Assembly (NCBI GenBank): GCA_944470555.2
Contig: OX104134.1
Coordinates: forward strand, 110,540,701-110,604,700
Source of the DNA: Heterobilharzia americana
Lineage: Eukaryota > Platyhelminthes > Trematoda > Strigeidida > Schistosomatidae
Length of the DNA stretch: 64,000 nt
Direction of reading: 5' to 3'
This document shows positions 58,605 through 64,000 of the stretch, piece after piece. A model generated the notes under the pieces. That model ran no database searches, had not been told where the DNA came from, and worked only from the letters and a program-made list of their open reading frames with translations. A program made the translations under genes and the position numbers. Each line of letters opens with the position of its first letter. The first letter of the stretch is position 1.

Positions 58605-59460
58605 CCAGGTGAGGTCAAGTCAGTAACCACACTTGGGTCTTACATACGTATCTGAGAATCCTAACATACATCCAGGGCTCGAGATCACTAGCAAAAGATG
58701 CCTATTGACTGATCTGTGACAAGGTCCGGACGTTTATAGCCCCAATCTAAAATTGGCATCAAGATTTTAGGAGACTAGGAATAGTGTTTTGCTGGCTGGT
58801 ATCGTTAACCGTTAACAATGATCTCACAGGGGAAAGGTTGAGGAAGTTGTAAGAGGCACAATATTGGTATGAGGAAGTAAAGGCAAAGAAGGTTAGGTTA
58901 TGTTCGGTTGGGTTTTGTGTGTTACTGGAAACATTCAGACGATTGGTACTTCCTAGCTACTCACACCGTGGAAGTGTTTCTACAGATTACGTGAAAGAAA
59001 AAGGATTAGTTTCGCATGACTGAAGACCCCATGGGACAGCTGCTTGAGGCCTGTAAAGTGTGACCTTTGTAGGATTTTTGATTCCTTTATCACCGGATAA
59101 AATAGCCTCGTACGGTCATCACTTAAATATCGAAGGACGGGGGAAAGGTGCTTCTTATTTTTGAAGCCTATTTTTTTCTACTCCTGCATCCTATTGAGAA
59201 GGCTGGATAGTACTGCCGGTCATCGGCGGGAAACGCTGAACTTTTGTCACCACTGTCTGGCCAGCAGTGCGACTTCGCCCTCGCATCCCAGTCATAGCGT
59301 AGCAATCTGCACTAAAATAATGACTGTTTTTTTATTTTACCACTATCCAAACAGCCTTTTTGGTGTGGTAGGACCTCGAAGGAACAAGCGTTTCACCAAA
59401 ATGAGTCGTGATATGCCAGCCCGACCACCACGTCAAGGTACCGAGTATGGATCGGAGTGA
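58604..59460 (-). pseudogene. LINE-A leader and endonuclease start, minus strand
   Basis: It aligns by eye with 55790-56680. Shared landmarks on the + strand include CACACTTGGGTC...TGT near the endonuclease start and ATGGTAGGACCTCGG/TGTGGTAGGACCTCGA near the 5' end. The body of the element is missing at the TA repeat. Confidence 0.6.
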
Positions 59461-59674
59461 ATAACCAGCTTGTCGGAATTATGATTTTCGGTTTCAGTTA
59501 GAAACAATTGAACTATAACTCCTGCAGTTCTCTTCCAAACCCTTAGGGTTACTTTGCAAGCATGAAAATCGAAATACATTCAGCAACCACATTCAGGTTT
59601 GTGCAATAGGCAATGAGTCTCATTTATTGTGTGACGTCTAATGATACTATTTGGCTGTCCAGACTGCGGTAAGT

Positions 59675-59743
59675 TGGGCTGTATTTGAACCTGTTACCTG
59701 CCAGTTGAAAGTAAAGTGCTTAAAACAATGAGCTACAGCTCCA
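59675..59743 (-). repeat. tRNA-like (SINE head or tRNA relic) sequence
   Basis: The minus strand has GTAGCTCATTGT (A box-like) and, about 33 nt later, GGTTCAAATAC (B box-like, consensus GGTTCRANTCC). The acceptor ends (GGAGCTG and the 3' side) do not pair, so it is not a functional tRNA. It could be the 5' head of a SINE or a tRNA relic. Confidence 0.4.
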
Positions 59744-61287
59744 CTGATCAGTAACCTGCAAGAACTACACGGTGTCTGCGTGGTAATTATGTAAGCTATA
59801 TATATACATACAAAGTATTTAATTCCTAGTTACGCTTCACATTGTGTTCATCTGCTTCATATACTTTTTCGTCAAACAACCATGTGTTAAGCAAACGTTT
59901 TCAAAATCTGTAGTCTCATTCCAATGTAACTGGTTGGCATTTTGGCTGTGGTTTAGATTTTTCTAAGTAGTTCTTTGATATGATTAAATTTATTTGTAGC
60001 GATGATTGGCCTCTTGGATGGGACTGAAGTTTATGCACCGCAAATTTAACTGTATTTTTACATTTCTAGATAATGACACATATGTGTACCTCTTCTGTGC
60101 AAGCTGGTCATCATTATTAACCTTTACTGGCAATGGTAGGTAGTGTTCCACACATAAAAAAGTGGAACTACCGTCTCTACGGTAATCGTGAACTACCTGA
60201 TAATTACGTAGACTCAAATTTCCTTTCTGAATTGAAAGAAAACTGTAGGTTTCCATTGTTTAATATCGTAACGATTAACTAGTATTTCTGCCCAAACTTC
60301 ACTTACGTGATGTCATCATTCCTGCTGGAAGCATTTATCAACAGCTCTGTTGGTATGTTTTGTTTTAATTTTTTCATATATTAGCTTGTCTCTATTTATG
60401 GTCATATATTTCTATCTACTTCTCGGATGGATTGAACCCAGATATCTCAATACTGGTCTCTCTTTCTCACAACTACTGGGTATGGTTGTTTTGGTTGATG
60501 AAAGAGGCAAATGAAAAACAATTTGATGAAGGTAATCATTTGCTTCACATTTACTACTTTTATTTGTCTTCGTCTCTGAAAGTGTATAAAATCTAATAAT
60601 GACACCAAGTTCAGTGTGATAGCGGAGTATTAAATGAGAGCCACCTGACCGATTTTGAATACAATATTAGGCTCTTTGCTTCGAGATATTTTAGCAATTA
60701 TTGGAGATTTTATTTTTCAGCAACTTCGAAAACATTTTGTTGCTTTTCTTCCAGCAATTGTTGAATAATGTTCGAAGAGATTTAAGATGCGAATATGCAG
60801 TATTTTTCAACAAAAGAAAATCGCACTAGTATCCCAGTGATAAGCTTTTTGGATTGTCAGATTCTTATGAATCTATTATTATATGACTGTCGATGAAGTT
60901 ATCATTGTGTGTCATCATATCAGTTACAATTGCCTTTTCTTTTTGTCCAGTTTTTTAAGATTTTATTAACGTAGGAATGAAACTTAGACACCGATAGTGT
61001 GTAATTCAATTTTCGGTTAATCTATTCGACGAACCCTACGATAATAAACTGATATGAACTGTATGTTTATAGCACAATCTGTTGCCTAGGGTTTCATAAA
61101 AAATTAGCCGTAAATTGTATCTGGAACCTTACTCATTAAGTGACACGTGCTATATCAGACAGATGAATCCAATCTAAAATTCATCAGTTTTAGATTAGTG
61201 AACAAGTTCAAAAATCTAACTCAGTTAGTTGTGAAACTTTGCAAGTGTTCCACTGCATTTAAAGAAAAGTAAGGAGCAAGAAAAAAT
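59744..61287. other. No recognisable gene
   Basis: AT-rich sequence with no open frame over 90 codons and no motif recognised. Confidence 0.4.
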
Positions 61288-64000
61288 ATCAGCATAAGAC
61301 CTAGTGTTACTGCATGACGGTCCGATTTGCCATAACATATATCAACGCACCAAGCGAAGATGCACTGAGTTAAAATTTGAGGAAATGAAGAGGAAGCAGT
61401 CAAAAATGGTAAAACAAATCGTCAAAAGGGGGCAAACTGAGATGACAGGATACTGAAATTCCGTATGAAGATTACGACAAGGACAATGTGCGGATATATC
61501 AGTGCCAATGAGATCCTTTCTCAGCAATATCATCTTCAGTCTCCAACCGCTAGTTTCCATTGTCAAGCAGACTCCAATAGAAGTGTTTACATTCTCCTCA
61601 ACAGCTCACATCAGCGGTCAAATACTTCATGGACTAACCCCGTGGTCTAGTCTGACCTCCTCCAACCCTTTCCCAGCCTCAACCTACTTCATTGGCTTCA
61701 ACTAACACTGTGCGAAAGGACAGATGGTTAGTACTCACGCGTAGCACATGTCCCAGCCATCTCAGTTGATAAAAGTTCAAAGGCTCATCAACAGGCTTTC
61801 CTCTTCTACCCAAACTCTACGTCTAACTTCGATGTTACTCATACAGTGACACCACGACACACGACCTGTGCTACAAAAGCTGCGGTGGTCAAATACCTGA
61901 AGCCTCATTTTTTCAACCTTTAGTGGCGATGCTTCACAGTCGTATAGTAGAACAGAGCCGATTGTAGCACAGTACACTCGATCCTTAGTAGACAATCGGA
62001 TATCACGGTGACACAATAAGTGGCGTATATTAACGAACGTTTTGTATCTGTGCAGACATTTCGTTGGTTAACCACCACGGCTGATCTAACTTCCTAGTAA
62101 GTGAAGTGTTCAACGCGCTCAACCACTTCACTCCCTAGACAAAGCACCAATGAAGACCAGTAGCAGTCCTGGTGCAACAATTTGAACTTTGGTGGAGAGA
62201 AATACATCCCAAACATCATCAAATTGTCACTTACCGTGTCCAGAAGACTGCGTCTTTTTAGCATCTTCATCTAACAATGCTATATTATCTGCAAACTGTG
62301 ATCTACTAAGAATTTCCCTATGATAAGCTCAATGGCCATAAAGTCAGACGACGAGGAGGAGACCTCCATAACTACGCTTACAATAAAAGTGAATAAGAGT
62401 GAACGCCTTTCGCGGGCACCACTCTAGGTACATAGCTCACCTGACAAATCACAACTGCTTCTAACACATCCAAATGTTGTTCAAGTACAGAACCTCCAAT
62501 AGACTTTTATGAGTACTCGGCACTTCTTCCAGTGAGAGACAGTACTATAAGAGCTCTCGACTGACATAGTCGAAAACCACCTTCAATTCCTGAAATACGA
62601 CAGTATCGGGTATCCGTAAGTCTGTCTGCGTTCCAAAACTTGGTGGAGGTTGAATATCTGGCGCAGGCATACTCGTTCTCGAGCCAACGTGTGGTTGCTG
62701 TCTGAATAACTGCCCCACAACAAGCTACCTTATCCAGTGACAACTGGTAGCAGTATGACGTGTCTGTGTTCACCGCTGACTTGAGCTCGGTGCACGCCAC
62801 GTCAGACAGTGTCTCTCTTTATGTCTGAAGTCCGTGCTGGCAAGAAATAGATGGTTGCTTGAACATAGTTGTAGAAGGTGATCACCGTTACCTGTTCGTT
62901 CGACTGGAATTTCGAAATTGTCACTTAAGTCTCCTTCTGCTGGACTTAGCCCACCCACTTGTGCATTGAAACCACCAGCTGCAACAACCACTTTTGAACG
63001 TTTGGCTTTCAGTAGGAGGCTAGACAGTTTTCGGTAGGACTCATCATTATCCTTCACTTCATCCGAACTGCAGTCAGTGGGTGCAAAAGCAGTGATTACG
63101 AAAAGACAACAGCGAGTTTCATCATTGTTTTTTGTCCTTACTGTGCCGTTCAGTCGAACAGTATGCTTCCTGCCTCGGCACTTAATGTCACACCTACGTC
63201 TGCAAGACTGCGAAAACTAGCCATAGAATTTCCAGGAAGTCGAAGAGTGACTATCTCGGACTCACCATGTTGGCCGGGTGAGGTCAAGTTAATAAACACA
63301 CTGGATGAGTGTCTCATAAACACGGCTCACATCTGTGGCCGGAGACGCGAGATTTTTGACTGGAAAAGGTTTTTGGCCGATTCGATGGAAGATGGGGAAG
63401 TTCCAATCTCCAGTTTGGAGCACGGTTTCAGGAGACCGAGGATGCTATTCCACAAAACCGAATTGTTATCAAGAGTTGCAGGGCTGGGACAAATTAAAGA
63501 TGAATTAGAAATGTTGACCGAGAGATGTGAGGAAATATTAGAAAGCACATATGTGGAAAGTTGATAATGATATGAGCATCGAGAGCTATGATGGTGGTTG
63601 ACACTTTCCGACTGCCCACAGTGTGGAAACTGGTTGTTTTTGAGGCGTCTGAGTAGGAAGTGTTAGTGCCTTATTACTCAAAACTCAAAGGTAATCTGCT
63701 TGAGGTTAGATGCACACACACATACACGATATTTTAAAAAGTTTGGTAGTTTAGTTTTTTTATTGCGAATCCGATTACAAGCAAGTGTCACGGACATTGT
63801 TATGCTATGGGGTAGGAGGGTGGTTAGCTATTTTTGGGATCCCCTTTTTTTAACTCACTTTTTGATAGGGTAGGCAGCATCAACATGATATTGCTGGGCA
63901 TCAGCGGGAAACACTTTACCGCTGTCACACCGCCGTCTGATCAGCAGTACACCATCATAGCGTGGCGATTTGAACTATGAGGGTAACCGCCTTTTTTCTT
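61288..64000 (-). mobile_element. LINE-A copy 5, internally deleted, running off the window
   Basis: Leftwards: leader (64000-63560), N-terminal and endonuclease region (63548-62764, with GGFNAQ instead of GDFNAQ at about 62975), then a jump from the endonuclease end (near 62690) into late RT (LIKVYWRF and GAREGRSLL near 62400-62500), and the C-terminal domain (61780-62016: VLLYDCEASPLKVEKM) to the 3' end near 61288. The N-terminal RT is missing. The C-terminal half is much more decayed than the 5' part, which is nearly identical to 51543-52784. Confidence 0.75.

Overview
This window looks like metazoan, most likely trematode (blood-fluke type), nuclear DNA. It is AT-rich and intron-bearing, and nearly all recognisable coding sequence belongs to retroelements. 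The organism call rests on the combination of elements: a Penelope-like element with a GIY-YIG domain, an RTE-type LINE, a CsRn1/Boudicca-type Ty3/Gypsy element (CHCC Gag finger, TGGTGA-type primer site, 4-bp target duplication), a BEL/Pao element, and a hammerhead ribozyme whose core resembles the schistosome satellite ribozyme. The species cannot be fixed from the sequence alone.

Region by region. 1-6.5 kb: two exons of a host dual-specificity (MAP-kinase-type) phosphatase on the + strand, split by a 4.8-kb intron holding nested Penelope-like copies arranged as a large palindrome. 6.5-9.35 kb: a decayed RTE-type LINE that runs into an assembly gap (9351-9776). 9.8-12.4 kb: mostly featureless, with a decayed GIY-YIG fragment. 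12.4-14.8 kb: a 5'-truncated LINE of a second family (here LINE-A) on the minus strand. 14.8-20.5 kb: no convincing gene. 20.85-28.37 kb: a tandem BEL/Pao array, LTR-internal-LTR-internal-LTR, in which both internal regions carry the same pol deletion. 28.9-43.3 kb: an inverted segmental duplication. Its left arm holds an internally deleted CsRn1-like element (+). Its right arm holds part of a full-length one (minus, 36798-42047, 877-codon pol ORF intact, 4-bp target duplication AGTG). Between the arms lie decayed Gypsy and BEL-like relics. 43.3-49.6 kb: unassigned DNA and a decayed CsRn1-like copy carrying a 168-bp insertion that encodes a minimal type I hammerhead ribozyme. 49.6-64 kb: a nest of LINE-A copies in both orientations, including near-identical inverted 5' segments (51543-52784 and 62764-64000) around a 10-kb interior.

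Functional picture. The only host gene supported is the phosphatase, and it carries two apparent 1-bp deletions. Everything else is reverse-transcriptase-driven: LINE and Penelope copies by target-primed reverse transcription, LTR elements by integrase, followed by deletion, inversion, tandem recombination and probable gene conversion. Many near-intact ORFs are broken by single-base indels, some at homopolymers, so residual assembly error is a real alternative to decay for the youngest copies. All calls come from reading the sequence; no searches were run, and similarity statements are by eye.
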